This document shows, piece after piece, positions 27,272-36,081 of a stretch of DNA of 64,000 nt. The notes below the pieces were generated by a model. It was not told the origin of the DNA. It worked only from the letters and a program-made list of their open reading frames with translations, and searched no databases. Position 1 is the stretch's first letter. The number at the start of each line of letters is the position of its first letter. Location of the stretch: the NCBI GenBank assembly GCA_963674665.2, contig CAXXPL010000003.1, forward strand, positions 1 through 64,000. Direction: 5' to 3'. The stretch is from G963674665 sp963674665 (GTDB lineage: Bacteria > Desulfobacterota > Desulfovibrionia > Desulfovibrionales > Desulfovibrionaceae). The position numbers were made by a program, and so were the translations under genes.

Positions 27272-28444
27272 CTAATGATCGCCCTTGTAGGCGGGGTGTT
27301 CGAAGAAAATGGGCATCCGCGTGGTGATGAAACGGAAGACCACCAGCCCCAGCGTGACGATGAAGATGGAGATGCCTATCTCCATCCAGCTGGGGAAGTA
27401 CCTGTCCGCTGCCGGCAGATGATAGTTGAACGCGATCAGGGAGATATTGAAGCGGTTGAACACGATTCCCAGAACCGTGAGGGCCGCGGTCCACTTGATC
27501 AGCCTGATGTTCCTGTCCCGGGCGCCGATGGCGTAGAGAAAGGACGGCAGCGCCACGAAGCAGAGCATCTCCACCAGGTAGAGCACGCCGTAGCCCGTGG
27601 TCAGGTAGTGCCAGTTGTTGTCGTAGGCCAGGCCGATGAGCTTGATGGCGAAGTAGCCGAAGAGGATGAGGGAGCACCCCCGCGCGAACCCGAGCACAAC
27701 GGTGTCGTGGTTGGCCAGGTACTCCTCGTCCATCATCCTGTGCAGATACCTGTGCGACAGCGTGCCCTCGAAGATGACCATGGACAGCCCGGCAGCCATG
27801 CTGGACACGAAGAAGTACAGCGGCAGGTACGGGGTGTACCACAGGGGGTGCAACTTGGAGGGGGCGATAAGGTACAGGGCGCCCAGGGAGGACTGGTGCA
27901 GGGTGGAGAGCACCACGCCCATGATGGTCAGGGCCAGGGTGACCTTCACCAGGATGTTGCGGATCCTGGTCTTGCGCAGCCACTCGAAGGGAGCGGGCAG
28001 GAACTCGATGAACAGCACGGTGAGGTACAGGAACACGCACAGCCCCACCTCGAAGAGCAGCGACGTGGTGCCCTGTTGCACGAACACCGGGTACGGCAAA
28101 CGCCAGGGGCGCCCCACGTCGTAATGCAGGGCGAACACCACCAGGGCGTAGCCCAGGAAGGCGGTGAGGATGGCCGGGCGCACAGCGGCGTGATAGCGCT
28201 TCAGCCCGAAGATGTAGCAGGCCGCGGAGGTGGTGTAGCCGCCGGCCGCCAGGGCGACGCCGCAGAGCAGGTCGAAGCCGATCCAGATCCCCCAGGGGTT
28301 GTTGTCATCGAGGTTGGTCACCGCGCCGATGCCCTTGGTAAAGCGGAGGGCGGTGAGCAGCAGGCCCGCGATCAGTATCAGGCCCGTGACCACATTGAAG
28401 GTATTGAATGCCGACTTGGGGCCGGCCTGGGTATGGGTGGACAT
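27272..28444 (-). CDS. hmcC: HmcC, NrfD-like membrane subunit of Hmc
   Basis: The 390-residue protein has about ten transmembrane helices in the NrfD/PsrC/HmcC arrangement (for example NNPWGIWIGFDLLCGVALAAGGY and the central GRPWRLPYPVF region). In this family the subunit carries no heme and is thought to interact with menaquinone and to dock the ferredoxin subunit HmcB. Its ATG overlaps the hmcB stop as TGATG, so the two are translationally coupled. Confidence 0.93.
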   Translation of the reverse strand: MSTHTQAGPKSAFNTFNVVTGLILIAGLLLTALRFTKGIGAVTNLDDNNPWGIWIGFDLLCGVALAAGGYTTSAACYIFGLKRYHAAVRPAILTAFLGYALVVFALHYDVGRPWRLPYPVFVQQGTTSLLFEVGLCVFLYLTVLFIEFLPAPFEWLRKTRIRNILVKVTLALTIMGVVLSTLHQSSLGALYLIAPSKLHPLWYTPYLPLYFFVSSMAAGLSMVIFEGTLSHRYLHRMMDEEYLANHDTVVLGFARGCSLILFGYFAIKLIGLAYDNNWHYLTTGYGVLYLVEMLCFVALPSFLYAIGARDRNIRLIKWTAALTVLGIVFNRFNISLIAFNYHLPAADRYFPSWMEIGISIFIVTLGLVVFRFITTRMPIFFEHPAYKGDH

Positions 28445-29499
28445 CAGGCGCCCTCCTCCTGGTTTTCGCCCTGTTCGTCTTTCTCTTTCAGGGCTTCTTC
28501 CACGGCTTTCCTCACCTCGACCTCGATGCGCCGTTTGTTGTCGACTTCAGCCTTGGACAAGGCTTCGTGCAGGGTCTTCTCGGCCTCTTCGCCGGCCTTG
28601 CTCAAGGCGTTCTTCACCGCGGCCCTCTTTTCCTGGTCCACGATGATGTCCTTGCGCTTGTTGATGGCGTAGATGCCGCCGAGCAGCACGGGCCAGAGAC
28701 CCACGACCATGGGGACGGCGGCCAGGGCGCCGGAGGTCAGTTCCGGGGCGGACCTGGTGCCCAGGTCCTCGCGCAGGCCGATCTCCTTGAACGGCACGCC
28801 GGAGATGTACATCCAACTGGTGCCGCCCATCTCCTTCTCGCCGTAGACATGGTCGATATACTTGCCCGGGTTCTTGCGGATGCGCTCGTGGGCGATCTTC
28901 AGAAGCTCGTCACGGGTGCCGAAGGTCAGGGCCTCCTTGGGGCAGGCCTCCACACAGCCGGGCAACTTGCCCTCCGCCAGACGAGGGGCGCACATGGTGC
29001 ACTTCACCACCCGCGGGGTCAGGGGCTCGTTGTATTCATAGGTTGGAATCTCGAAGGGGCAGGCGATCATGCAGTACCGGCAGCCCACGCACACCGAGGC
29101 GTCATAGACCACCGCGCCGCTGGGGCTCTTCTTGAAGGCCTTGACAAAGCAGGCCGAGGCGCAGGCTGGCTCCAGGCAGTGGTTGCACTGGAACTTGCGA
29201 AACACCGGCGCCCCACCTACCTGGTACTTGTTCACCACGGTGTAGGTGTCGGGGTGGGTCCTGCGCCTGATGTTCAACACTTCGAGATCGTCAAAGGGTT
29301 TTTCGGGTTGGGGAAGGTCGTTGACCTTGTTGCAGGCGGCCTCGCACTTGCGGCAGCCGATGCACCGGGTGGCGTCAAAGAGCACGCCCTTGCTTCCGGG
29401 ATAGCCTTTGAACTCCTTGCCCGCGGCTTCAACCTTCCCGGACGTGACGGCTGTGGCGCCGGCCGCGCCTATGAGACCGAGGAATGTTCTGCGTAACAT
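28444..29499 (-). CDS. hmcB: HmcB, Tat-exported ferredoxin subunit of Hmc
   Basis: The 351-residue protein starts with a Tat-type signal (LRRTFLGLIGAAGA). It contains four [4Fe-4S] motifs (CIGCRKCEAAC, CNHCLEPACASAC, CVGCRYCMIAC and CTMC...CVEAC) of the DmsB/HybA type. A hydrophobic helix follows at about 262-285 and then a charged, coiled-coil tail of about 65 residues. It is the periplasmic electron bridge between HmcA and the membrane. The long charged tail after the anchor helix would lie on the other side of the membrane. It starts four bases after the hmcA stop. Confidence 0.94.
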   Translation of the reverse strand: MLRRTFLGLIGAAGATAVTSGKVEAAGKEFKGYPGSKGVLFDATRCIGCRKCEAACNKVNDLPQPEKPFDDLEVLNIRRRTHPDTYTVVNKYQVGGAPVFRKFQCNHCLEPACASACFVKAFKKSPSGAVVYDASVCVGCRYCMIACPFEIPTYEYNEPLTPRVVKCTMCAPRLAEGKLPGCVEACPKEALTFGTRDELLKIAHERIRKNPGKYIDHVYGEKEMGGTSWMYISGVPFKEIGLREDLGTRSAPELTSGALAAVPMVVGLWPVLLGGIYAINKRKDIIVDQEKRAAVKNALSKAGEEAEKTLHEALSKAEVDNKRRIEVEVRKAVEEALKEKDEQGENQEEGA

Positions 29500-29503
29500 C
29501 TGA

Positions 29504-31276
29504 TCATTCTCCTTGGGCTATCCGTGAGTCTTTCTTCGCGTGACAGGCAACGCAGTCCGTAGCCCCGGGCTTTTCGAGCCCCATGCGCTTGTGGCAGTCC
29601 ATGCACTGGGAGTGGTAGGCGGCCTTCAGACCGGGGCGGCCGGGGCTCTCTTCGGAAAAGGGCTTGCCATGGCAGCTCGCACAGCTGGGGGGCGTCTTGG
29701 ATGCCGGGCTGTTGTGATGGCACCCCTGACACGCTGTGACATCGGTGGAATGAAAAACGGATGCCAGGGAATCGTCCTTCATGTTGTCCATTATCTTGAG
29801 CACTATCTTGCGGTGCGGCATCTCGCTGGGCTTGTACTCATTGGCCAGGGCGCCGATGGTCACGGTCTCGGGGATGTCCTTCACGTCGACCAGCAACTGC
29901 TTGTGGGAGCGCTGCTCCACGAGTTCCTTGGCCAGGGCCTGACGAGCCTCCTTGTCCGTGGGCAGAGGCGGCATCAGCAGCGCCTTGGGAGCAACGGGCG
30001 CTTCCTGCGCATCTGCGCTCTCGGGCTGGGCAGCGGGCTGCGTTGCCGGGGGCGTCACGGTAAGGTGGCAGGTTTCGCAAGAGGTCCGGGACGGGACCGC
30101 CTTCTTGGGCACGGAGGCGTGACAGGCGGCGCACTCGGGCTGTTTCTGCTTCTCCGCGTGGCAGCCCACGCAGCTCTTCTTGCTGCCAGCCTGGTGCATG
30201 GCCTGCTCCAGGGTGATGAAACCGCCCACTTCAATGCCCTGCTCGGTGTGACACTCGGAGCAGGCTTTCACACTCTTGTGGTGGCAATCCGCGCAGGAGT
30301 CGTTGGCCTGCTCGTGGGCCAGGTGATTGAAGGCCACGGGCATGAGCCGCTCCTGCCGCTTGACCCTGTCGGCTTCCTGTTGATCCTTGGGAGCCGGGGG
30401 CAGCATCAGAGAGGCGTCGGGTTGCTTGCGGGGGAGGCGCGGCAGGGTGCCGCCGATCTTCTTTATCATGATGGCCAGGTTTTCACCGGTGGCGGCCTGT
30501 CCCTCGGCGCTGTGGCAATCGGCGCACTTGGAGGGGCCGTATTTCTCGATCTTGGCCTTCTTGAGGCTCACGTGGCAGTTCACGCACTGGGCGTGGAAAG
30601 CTGTGACAGTGTCCATCTTCACATCACCGGTGGGATTCCCGGTGTGGCAGTATGAACAGCTCTCTTCCTGAAACTTGATATACACGAGCTTGCCGGAAGC
30701 CTTGTCCAGCTCATGGTGGCAGTTGCCGCAGTTGGTATCCTGCCCCTTGTCGTGGGGGATGACCTCGGAGCCCCAGTGCCTGTAGTGCAGGGAGTTGTCC
30801 ATGCTCACGGGCTGTCTGGTGTCGGCGTATTCCGGGTTCTCGACGTGACACTTGCGGCATTCACCGGCCTGCGGTCCGTAGGGCTTGGCGCCGGCCTTGG
30901 CCTCCTCGGCGTGGCAGCTGATGCATTTCTTATGGTACAGCTCCTTGAGTGCGACCGCGTCCAGCTCCTCTGTGCGCATGAAGGCGAAGGCGAGCACCTC
31001 GCTTCCATCCTGGGCTTTCCGCGTTTTGTGACAGGCCGAGCAATCCTTGCCCTTCTCTTCCATCGCCTTGGTGTGCTTGTCGTGCAGGAACTCGGCGGCC
31101 GGCATGTCCAGCGCTTGCTGCCTGACGATGACATCGATCAGGATCAGGTCCGACCTGCCCTTGTCATCGTCCGCAGAGGCGCTGGACATGCTCATGACAT
31201 CCATGCCGAGTCCAAGCACAGCCACCAGGACGACCAGGAAGCCTGTCAATCCCATGAGTACTTTCCTGTTTGCCAT
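29504..31276 (-). CDS. hmcA: HmcA, 16-heme high-molecular-weight cytochrome c
   Basis: The 590-residue precursor has an N-terminal signal (about residues 1-36, ending in SSASA). It contains sixteen CxxCH heme-binding motifs by my count (CSACH, CISCH, CRKCH through to CVACH), the number known for Desulfovibrio HmcA. It is periplasmic and takes electrons from cytochrome c3 or hydrogenases to pass them to HmcB. A Pro/Ala-rich linker at about 410-440 separates the last four hemes from the first twelve. It is the first gene of the operon, with GAGGGAGCG upstream of the ATG and two palindromes about 210-260 bases upstream. Confidence 0.96.
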   Translation of the reverse strand: MANRKVLMGLTGFLVVLVAVLGLGMDVMSMSSASADDDKGRSDLILIDVIVRQQALDMPAAEFLHDKHTKAMEEKGKDCSACHKTRKAQDGSEVLAFAFMRTEELDAVALKELYHKKCISCHAEEAKAGAKPYGPQAGECRKCHVENPEYADTRQPVSMDNSLHYRHWGSEVIPHDKGQDTNCGNCHHELDKASGKLVYIKFQEESCSYCHTGNPTGDVKMDTVTAFHAQCVNCHVSLKKAKIEKYGPSKCADCHSAEGQAATGENLAIMIKKIGGTLPRLPRKQPDASLMLPPAPKDQQEADRVKRQERLMPVAFNHLAHEQANDSCADCHHKSVKACSECHTEQGIEVGGFITLEQAMHQAGSKKSCVGCHAEKQKQPECAACHASVPKKAVPSRTSCETCHLTVTPPATQPAAQPESADAQEAPVAPKALLMPPLPTDKEARQALAKELVEQRSHKQLLVDVKDIPETVTIGALANEYKPSEMPHRKIVLKIMDNMKDDSLASVFHSTDVTACQGCHHNSPASKTPPSCASCHGKPFSEESPGRPGLKAAYHSQCMDCHKRMGLEKPGATDCVACHAKKDSRIAQGE

Positions 31277-31296
31277 GATAAACGCTCCCTCTAGCT

Positions 31297-31464
31297 CTAA
31301 CGTTGGGCGGCGATGCCGGGTGTTGAGCTGATCACTGTCCCGACCCTGGAATTCCGCTTCCAGGTTGTGACCGCCCGGCTTCCTGCCGTTCCAAAATCCG
31401 GTTGGCGGTCCGGTTCAGGTAACGGCTTCGAAACACAGAGGTATCGCCAACAAAACCTTGCCAT
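31297..31464 (-). CDS. Possible short leader reading frame ahead of hmcA
   Basis: A 55-codon frame (starting MARFCWRYLCVSKPLPEPD) begins at 31464 and ends 20 bases before hmcA. It is preceded by AAGGAGGT, a perfect Shine-Dalgarno sequence, but the 12-base spacing is longer than usual and the composition is not strongly coding. It could be a leader peptide or chance. I do not recognise the sequence. Confidence 0.2.
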   Translation of the reverse strand: MARFCWRYLCVSKPLPEPDRQPDFGTAGSRAVTTWKRNSRVGTVISSTPGIAAQR

Positions 31465-31488
31465 CCTGGAAAATCTACCTCCTTAGTG

Positions 31489-31541
31489 GGTAGGTAATTT
31501 TACCCACCCGTTGGGTAGATTAAATTTCCTACCTGTGTCAA
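31489..31541 (-). promoter_or_regulatory. Tandem palindromes and -35 box upstream of hmcA, candidate Rrf2 operators
   Basis: GGTAGGTAATTTTACCCACC (31489-31508) and GGTAGATTAAATTTCCTACC (31514-31533) are two 20-base dyads whose centres are 25 bases apart. Both have GGT...ACC outer arms. On the minus strand a TTGACA (31541-31536) lies immediately before the second dyad, so a bound repressor would cover the promoter. A further CTACC half-site lies at about 31475. Rrf2 is the obvious candidate ligand given hmc-rrf2 linkage. The -10 element is not clear. Confidence 0.6.
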
Positions 31542-31721
31542 GGATTTTTATGGGATTTTTAGAACAAGCAAATTACACAGATGAAATTCCTTTATTTCAG
31601 CGTCTTGCAAAATCAGGTTCATCCTGTTTCACGGAAATACGTTCCGGAAAACCTGCTACAAAACAGGACACGAATCGGGTCCCAAAGACCTGTTCGAAGA
31701 ACAACTCGCGGTGATATCAGG

Positions 31722-31745
31722 ATAAAAGAAAGGCAGGGCTGCCTT
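31722..31745 (-). terminator. Intrinsic terminator downstream of the Skp-like gene
   Basis: On the minus strand AAGGCAG and CTGCCTT form a seven-pair stem with a short loop (31730-31745), followed by TCTTTTATC. It lies about 120 bases beyond the stop codon at 31864 and after a larger hairpin. Confidence 0.6.
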
Positions 31746-31775
31746 GGGAAATGAATAAAGGGTGGCCCAGGAGAA

Positions 31776-31809
31776 ATGGAGGGGCGGGAGATTATCCCCT
31801 GCCCTCCAT
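31776..31809 (-). terminator. Large hairpin downstream of the Skp-like gene
   Basis: ATGGAGGGGCGGG (31776-31788) pairs with CCCTGCCCTCCAT (31797-31809) with two mismatched or wobble positions. TTTCTCC follows on the minus strand. It probably acts together with the hairpin at 31722-31745 to end the transcript. Confidence 0.6.
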
Positions 31810-31863
31810 CTCCACCCGGACCACCACGCTAACAGCAGAGTCGAGGGGCGTTGAAAATCGAAT

Positions 31864-32346
31864 TCAGGGCTTGGCGTTGAGCCGCTTGATGATCTCCTCG
31901 GTGATGTCGGCCTCGGGCGCCACATAGATGAACTGCCCCCGATCCTGAATACCGGTGAGCTTCTTCTCCTTGGCGTAGTCCAGGAGAATGACGTTCAGGC
32001 GGTTGACCAGGGGCTGGAAGCGCTCGTTCTCCTCCCTGGAGATTTCCTGGCGCAGTTGCTGCGTCTTGGCCCGCAGTTCCTGCAGTTTTTCCTGGAACCG
32101 CCGCTTGACCGCATCCTTGGCCTTGGGAGCCTGGGCGTCCTGCTGTAGCTTGGCGACCTCCTTGTTCAGGTCCGCCACCGCATCGCTGCGCTTTTTGAAT
32201 TTCAACTGTATCTGGGCCACTATCTGCGCCCCGGTGTTGCACTTTGCCAGGGCCTCGCGGGTGTTGATCACCGCGATGTCGGAGGCCGCAAAAGCGCTGC
32301 CGGACAGAAGCATGAACATGAGAAGAAAACCGACAAGAGACTTCAT
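31864..32346 (-). CDS. Skp/OmpH-family periplasmic chaperone
   Basis: The 160-residue precursor has a cleavable signal (about 1-20, GSAFA) followed by the OmpH/Skp pattern. A short strand (DIAVINTREALAKCNTGAQ) is followed by a long charged helical hairpin (about 45-115, rich in Lys, Glu and Gln) and a C-terminal strand region (GQFIYVAPEADITEEIIKRL). Skp holds unfolded outer-membrane proteins in the periplasm. It stands alone here rather than next to bamA or lpx genes. Its transcript is closed by the two hairpins just downstream. Confidence 0.82.
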   Translation of the reverse strand: MKSLVGFLLMFMLLSGSAFAASDIAVINTREALAKCNTGAQIVAQIQLKFKKRSDAVADLNKEVAKLQQDAQAPKAKDAVKRRFQEKLQELRAKTQQLRQEISREENERFQPLVNRLNVILLDYAKEKKLTGIQDRGQFIYVAPEADITEEIIKRLNAKP

Positions 32347-32526
32347 GACTACCCCTTTCGCTTACCCGGCGGAGCCAACCGCCGGACCTACAGGATTCAC
32401 ACGGCACGACCATTGTCCAAGCTACCGGTATTCCATGCCGCTGGTTCAGTGGAGTGATACATTCTCATCGAACATCTTGTAAACCATAGACTTGCACAAA
32501 TCCGGACAGAAATCTCATAGTTCCAG

Positions 32527-32817
32527 TCACTTCGCGGGAGCATCAGGTAGCGGGGCAAGGACTTCGCCCTCCTGCTCGAAGAATTTCAGCTTCCGCGCCC
32601 TGGGAAGTGCCTTCACCCGCAGTTCCAGGCGCAGGGCCTCGGACTTGTCCGCCGCGGCGATCCAGGCCGCCAGATTCACAGGTCTTCTGGGGCGAGTGTA
32701 CTTCGCCCCCCCGGGGATATCGCCGTTGTGCTCCCGCACCCGGCGCTCAAGATCGCGGGTGATGCCGCAATACAGCGTATCGTCGGCGCAGCGCAGCAGA
32801 TAGACATACCAGGACAT
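32527..32817 (-). CDS. GIY-YIG domain protein (UPF0213/YhbQ-like)
   Basis: The 96-residue protein begins SWYVYLLRCADDTLYCGITRD, a GIY-YIG nuclease core in which YVY and YCG replace the GIY and YIG triads. RRVREHN and a Glu-rich segment follow. Length and sequence match the small UPF0213 family. Stand-alone members are suspected to act in DNA repair or processing. It lies between unrelated genes. Confidence 0.88.
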   Translation of the reverse strand: MSWYVYLLRCADDTLYCGITRDLERRVREHNGDIPGGAKYTRPRRPVNLAAWIAAADKSEALRLELRVKALPRARKLKFFEQEGEVLAPLPDAPAK

Positions 32818-32903
32818 GAACGCTCCTCATGAGTCACTTGTTCCACGCTGAGGTAGCCCAAGCCGGAGCGTTTGAAAAGGCGGGGAGAAAATTGGGAACT
32901 GTC

Positions 32904-32939
32904 CGGGAAGGGTCCCGTTATTGAAAGGGATCCTTCCCG
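32904..32939 (-). terminator. Terminator of the minor-pilin operon
   Basis: CGGGAAGGGTCCC (32904-32916) pairs with GGGATCCTTCCCG (32927-32939) with one mismatch across a ten-base loop. It lies seven bases beyond the stop of the small secreted protein gene on the minus strand and is followed by AATTTTC. Confidence 0.7.
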
Positions 32940-32945
32940 ACAATC

Positions 32946-33215
32946 CTACAACCCCTTGCCGGGGGCGTCATGCACCCGGAGCCTGTTGCGCCTGGAATTG
33001 CGCCCTGTGGGGCCCTTGTTTTCCTGTTGCCCGGAAACCGGGGAATTCTTCAGTTCTTCCTGCCGCACCCCCCCAGGCAGGAGACCGGACTCCATTTCCA
33101 GCAGTTCGATATTGTCCTGGTTATCCGCCGCATTGGCCAGGGGCGCCATGACAAGGCTCAAAATGAGAAAAAACACGGCCATGCCCAGCTTGATCAGGGA
33201 AGATATGGTGTTCAT
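32946..33215 (-). CDS. Small secreted protein of the pilin operon, unrecognised
   Basis: An 89-residue product with a clear signal peptide (about residues 1-29, hydrophobic core AVFFLILSLVMAPLANA). A short acidic segment (DNQDNIELLEMESGLLPGG) is followed by a basic tail (TGRNSRRNRLRVHD). GGAGGACAGG precedes the ATG at 33215. It is the last gene of a leftward operon of minor pilins and starts 37 bases after the PilX-like gene. I do not recognise a family; a periplasmic accessory to the pilin proteins is a guess from position. Confidence 0.6.
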   Translation of the reverse strand: MNTISSLIKLGMAVFFLILSLVMAPLANAADNQDNIELLEMESGLLPGGVRQEELKNSPVSGQQENKGPTGRNSRRNRLRVHDAPGKGL

Positions 33216-33252
33216 CCTGTCCTCCATTGAATCGTTTTCCCGGCTTGAGCCA

Positions 33253-35499
33253 TTACGGACTGGTGCAGATGGCCGGCGCGCCGGATGGCAGCGGATAGGT
33301 GCAGATGGCAGTGTCATCGGACGGCGAACGCCATTTGACCTCGTAGTCATGAACGGTGGCGATCTGCGTGGCCGCGCCCGTGCCCTGCACAAAACCCAGC
33401 AGGGTTGTCTCCAGTGCGTCGTGCAGGTCGGTGTCCAGCCAGAACTCCTGCGTCAGCACGGGGCATGGGAGCCGGTCCGAGGAACACAGGGTGGAGTCGA
33501 AATCGTCGCTGGTGAGGTCCCTGTTCAGGTCCGCGATGAGGTAGGCCTCGTTGGACACCGCCGTGTCAGTGTAGTTGTAGTACAGGTATTTGTCCTTGAT
33601 GGTTTCCCAGTCAACGGCCTCGCTGAACCGGTAAACCCAGGTCTTTACCTGGTAACCGTACTTCCCGAAATTGGTCGAGGTGGTATCGTCCTCGCTCCTA
33701 AGCGCCCTGTGCAGCTCGATCCTCACGGCGTACCGGTATCCGGACTGCACCTGATACCACTGCTGGTTGATGTTCGACGTGGTGAACACGTTGGCGCTGC
33801 CGCCGAGGTTCAGGCCGTTGGGAGTGGACGCGTCCTTGCCGTGCATGTTGTCGTCGTAGGTCTTCTCGCCTTCGGTGGTGGAATACGTTCCGCCTCCGTC
33901 GTGCTGATGCTTGCAGTCGAAGTCGTAGCAGCTTCCGAAGCCCCCGGTGTCGTTCCCCCAGTACACATAGGCGATGTGGTCCTTGTTCGGGTCAATGCGC
34001 GTTCCGTCCACCTTGCCGCTGTCAGTGCTGCAGATGCAGGAGCCGCCCCAGGCGTTGAGATAGGTGTCGAACTCCACGCCGATCTTCGGGGGCTGTATCC
34101 CGTTACGCTCCGGATCGACCCAGCGGCTGATGCTGGTGTCATAGGTCCCGTTGGTGCCGGGGTAGACGCGGCTGTCACCCGCATAGGCCAGTAGCTCGCC
34201 CATGGAGGAGTCCCCACCGACGGAGTCGTTGTCGTTGGTTTCCGCGGAAGGAAGGACATAGACAAAGCCGTCCGCGTTCTTTTGTTCGAACTGCAGGGTG
34301 AAGAAGATCCTGATGCCGGTGCCCAGGTCACACTCTCCGTCGATGCACTGAAGGTTGATGTCCCGCTTGGTGCCGCTGTACCACAGCGCGCCAAAGGCGT
34401 AGTACTCGCCGCCTCCAAGAATGATGCCCTCGTCAGTGACCTCCAGGGGGTTCTTGCTGGGATCCGAGGTAATGGGGTTGTGCGGGTCGTCATGGGTGAT
34501 GCGTCCCTTGGGCTTACGCGTGCCCTCGCTGACATAGGCTGTCTGGGTCAGCTCGTAGGAGACCGATTCCGGTCCGGCATAGCCGGTGGCCGTGACCCAG
34601 ATATTCTGATTGTCCAGGGTGTTGAGCACGACCAGGTCGTCAGGGCCAATCTTGAAGTCGTCGCTGTTGGCCCAGGCCGTGAGATCGGGTTTGCGCAGGT
34701 TGGTGAAGGTGTAGGTGCCGTCCCCGTTGTCTACCCGCTGGTCATAGCGCAGGGGCACGGCGACCTCGTCGTTCTTCCTCTTGCCAGTAACGGTGACTAT
34801 GCCGTTTCTCACGGGAAAGATGGACGCGCCACCCGCGGCGTCTATGGTCATGCCGTTGGAATTCATGGTCTGGTTGCTGAGATTCTTGACCGCCAGAAAA
34901 TGCTCGATGCCCTCCTCGGAAGGCCAGATGGAATCCGAGCATTGGATGAAGATACGCGTGCGGTCCGAGCTGAGGGTGGAGCCGTCCACGTATGTCTCGT
35001 TCTGATCCGAGGGGTTGGATTGCAGGTCGTTCTTGTTGATCAAGCGCAGTTTGTCGTTGGGGTTGCCGAAGGTCGGAACCTCGAATCCCTCGGGGAACGG
35101 CTGGCCGCCCGGCTGACGCATCTCGATGAGGGAGCCGCCGGTTATATGCGCGTTGCTGGTGGACTCGAAAGTCCCCAACGCATAGGCCTGCACCTCGAAG
35201 GAATAGTTCTCGTCCACCTTGTATTTGGGAATCTGGTTGATCCACTGCATCTCGTCTTCAAGCCTGTTGTCGCTCTTCAGCATGCTGATGCCGTAACGCA
35301 GGCCGGACTCGGCCATGTAATAGGCATATTTCCTGAAGTTCGAGGAGGTGGCGATGTTGGACGCGGTGTCGAACAGGGTCAGCATGCCCGCCGCCAGAGC
35401 ACCCAGAAGGGTCAGGACGACAACATAGAATATCAGGGCGCTTCCGGTTTCCCCATGTCTCCCCAGCCGAAGGTCTCTTGTCCTGTGGTTCGTGTTCAT
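33253..35499 (-). CDS. Large PilX-like minor pilin with lectin-like region
   Basis: The 748-residue protein has a short basic leader and one N-terminal hydrophobic helix (GSALIFYVVVLTLLGALAAG), then YYMAESGLRYG as in PilX-type minor pilins. The N-terminal region is followed by a large extracellular part. Around residues 430-560, IGVEFDTYLNAWG, DPNKDHIAYVYWG and the upstream VGGDSSMGELLAYAG resemble the core of L-type (legume-like) lectin domains. Several paired Cys (CICS, CYDFDCK) may form disulfides. Together with the two prepilins encoded immediately upstream, it may form a pilus-tip adhesin. The lectin assignment is by eye. Confidence 0.7.
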   Translation of the reverse strand: MNTNHRTRDLRLGRHGETGSALIFYVVVLTLLGALAAGMLTLFDTASNIATSSNFRKYAYYMAESGLRYGISMLKSDNRLEDEMQWINQIPKYKVDENYSFEVQAYALGTFESTSNAHITGGSLIEMRQPGGQPFPEGFEVPTFGNPNDKLRLINKNDLQSNPSDQNETYVDGSTLSSDRTRIFIQCSDSIWPSEEGIEHFLAVKNLSNQTMNSNGMTIDAAGGASIFPVRNGIVTVTGKRKNDEVAVPLRYDQRVDNGDGTYTFTNLRKPDLTAWANSDDFKIGPDDLVVLNTLDNQNIWVTATGYAGPESVSYELTQTAYVSEGTRKPKGRITHDDPHNPITSDPSKNPLEVTDEGIILGGGEYYAFGALWYSGTKRDINLQCIDGECDLGTGIRIFFTLQFEQKNADGFVYVLPSAETNDNDSVGGDSSMGELLAYAGDSRVYPGTNGTYDTSISRWVDPERNGIQPPKIGVEFDTYLNAWGGSCICSTDSGKVDGTRIDPNKDHIAYVYWGNDTGGFGSCYDFDCKHQHDGGGTYSTTEGEKTYDDNMHGKDASTPNGLNLGGSANVFTTSNINQQWYQVQSGYRYAVRIELHRALRSEDDTTSTNFGKYGYQVKTWVYRFSEAVDWETIKDKYLYYNYTDTAVSNEAYLIADLNRDLTSDDFDSTLCSSDRLPCPVLTQEFWLDTDLHDALETTLLGFVQGTGAATQIATVHDYEVKWRSPSDDTAICTYPLPSGAPAICTSP

Positions 35500-35511
35500 G
35501 ACGTCCTCACA

Positions 35512-36081
35512 TCAGCAACCCGGGATCGCCGAATCGATGAGATAGCGGGGGCTGAACTGGATGTCGAAGGTCTTGTCCAGGTCGCTACCATCCCGGTCGC
35601 TCTTGTATTGGAGGCTGATGCCGATATCGTCGACATAGGTCCCGGAGCTTCCCTCCATGGTCACCGACTGAAGGGTTCTGGTGAAGACCCCGTTCTCCAG
35701 GTTGTCCATCATTGTCCAGTTGTTGCAGGTTCTGCTCCCGGCCGGCCCGGTGCATGTGGTCATTATCAGGGCCCCTGAAGAGTACTCCAGGGCCTGCGGG
35801 GTGGGAGCATTGACGTCCGAGCACGTCGCGCCGTCCTCGGTGTTGTAGAACTCTATCCTGGACTGGGAAAAGCAGCATATCTGCGTCATGTCGCTCATGC
35901 GTGCGCTCATGTAGTCGTACATGGGCTTCATTTCAGACGCGGCCCGGGAGTTTTCCGCGGAAAAATAATACGATTCCACTCCCATGGTCATGAAGCCGAA
36001 AACCGCGGCCGCGACCATTGCCAGCAACAACAGCGAGAGAATACTCTCGATCAGGGTGAATCCGCTATTTCCAGTTTTCAT
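35512..36081 (-). CDS. Type IV minor prepilin (PilW/PilV-like)
   Basis: The 189-residue prepilin has the leader MKTGNSG and the cleavage/methylation motif G|FTLIES at the start of a hydrophobic helix. A globular domain with cysteines near 70 and 110-125 follows. The ATG at 36081 overlaps the stop of the upstream prepilin gene (TGATG), so translation is coupled. The longer upstream frame is rejected because the leader peptidase motif fixes the start. It probably works with the neighbouring prepilin and the large PilX-like protein at a pilus or pseudopilus tip. Confidence 0.85.
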   Translation of the reverse strand: MKTGNSGFTLIESILSLLLLAMVAAAVFGFMTMGVESYYFSAENSRAASEMKPMYDYMSARMSDMTQICCFSQSRIEFYNTEDGATCSDVNAPTPQALEYSSGALIMTTCTGPAGSRTCNNWTMMDNLENGVFTRTLQSVTMEGSSGTYVDDIGISLQYKSDRDGSDLDKTFDIQFSPRYLIDSAIPGC

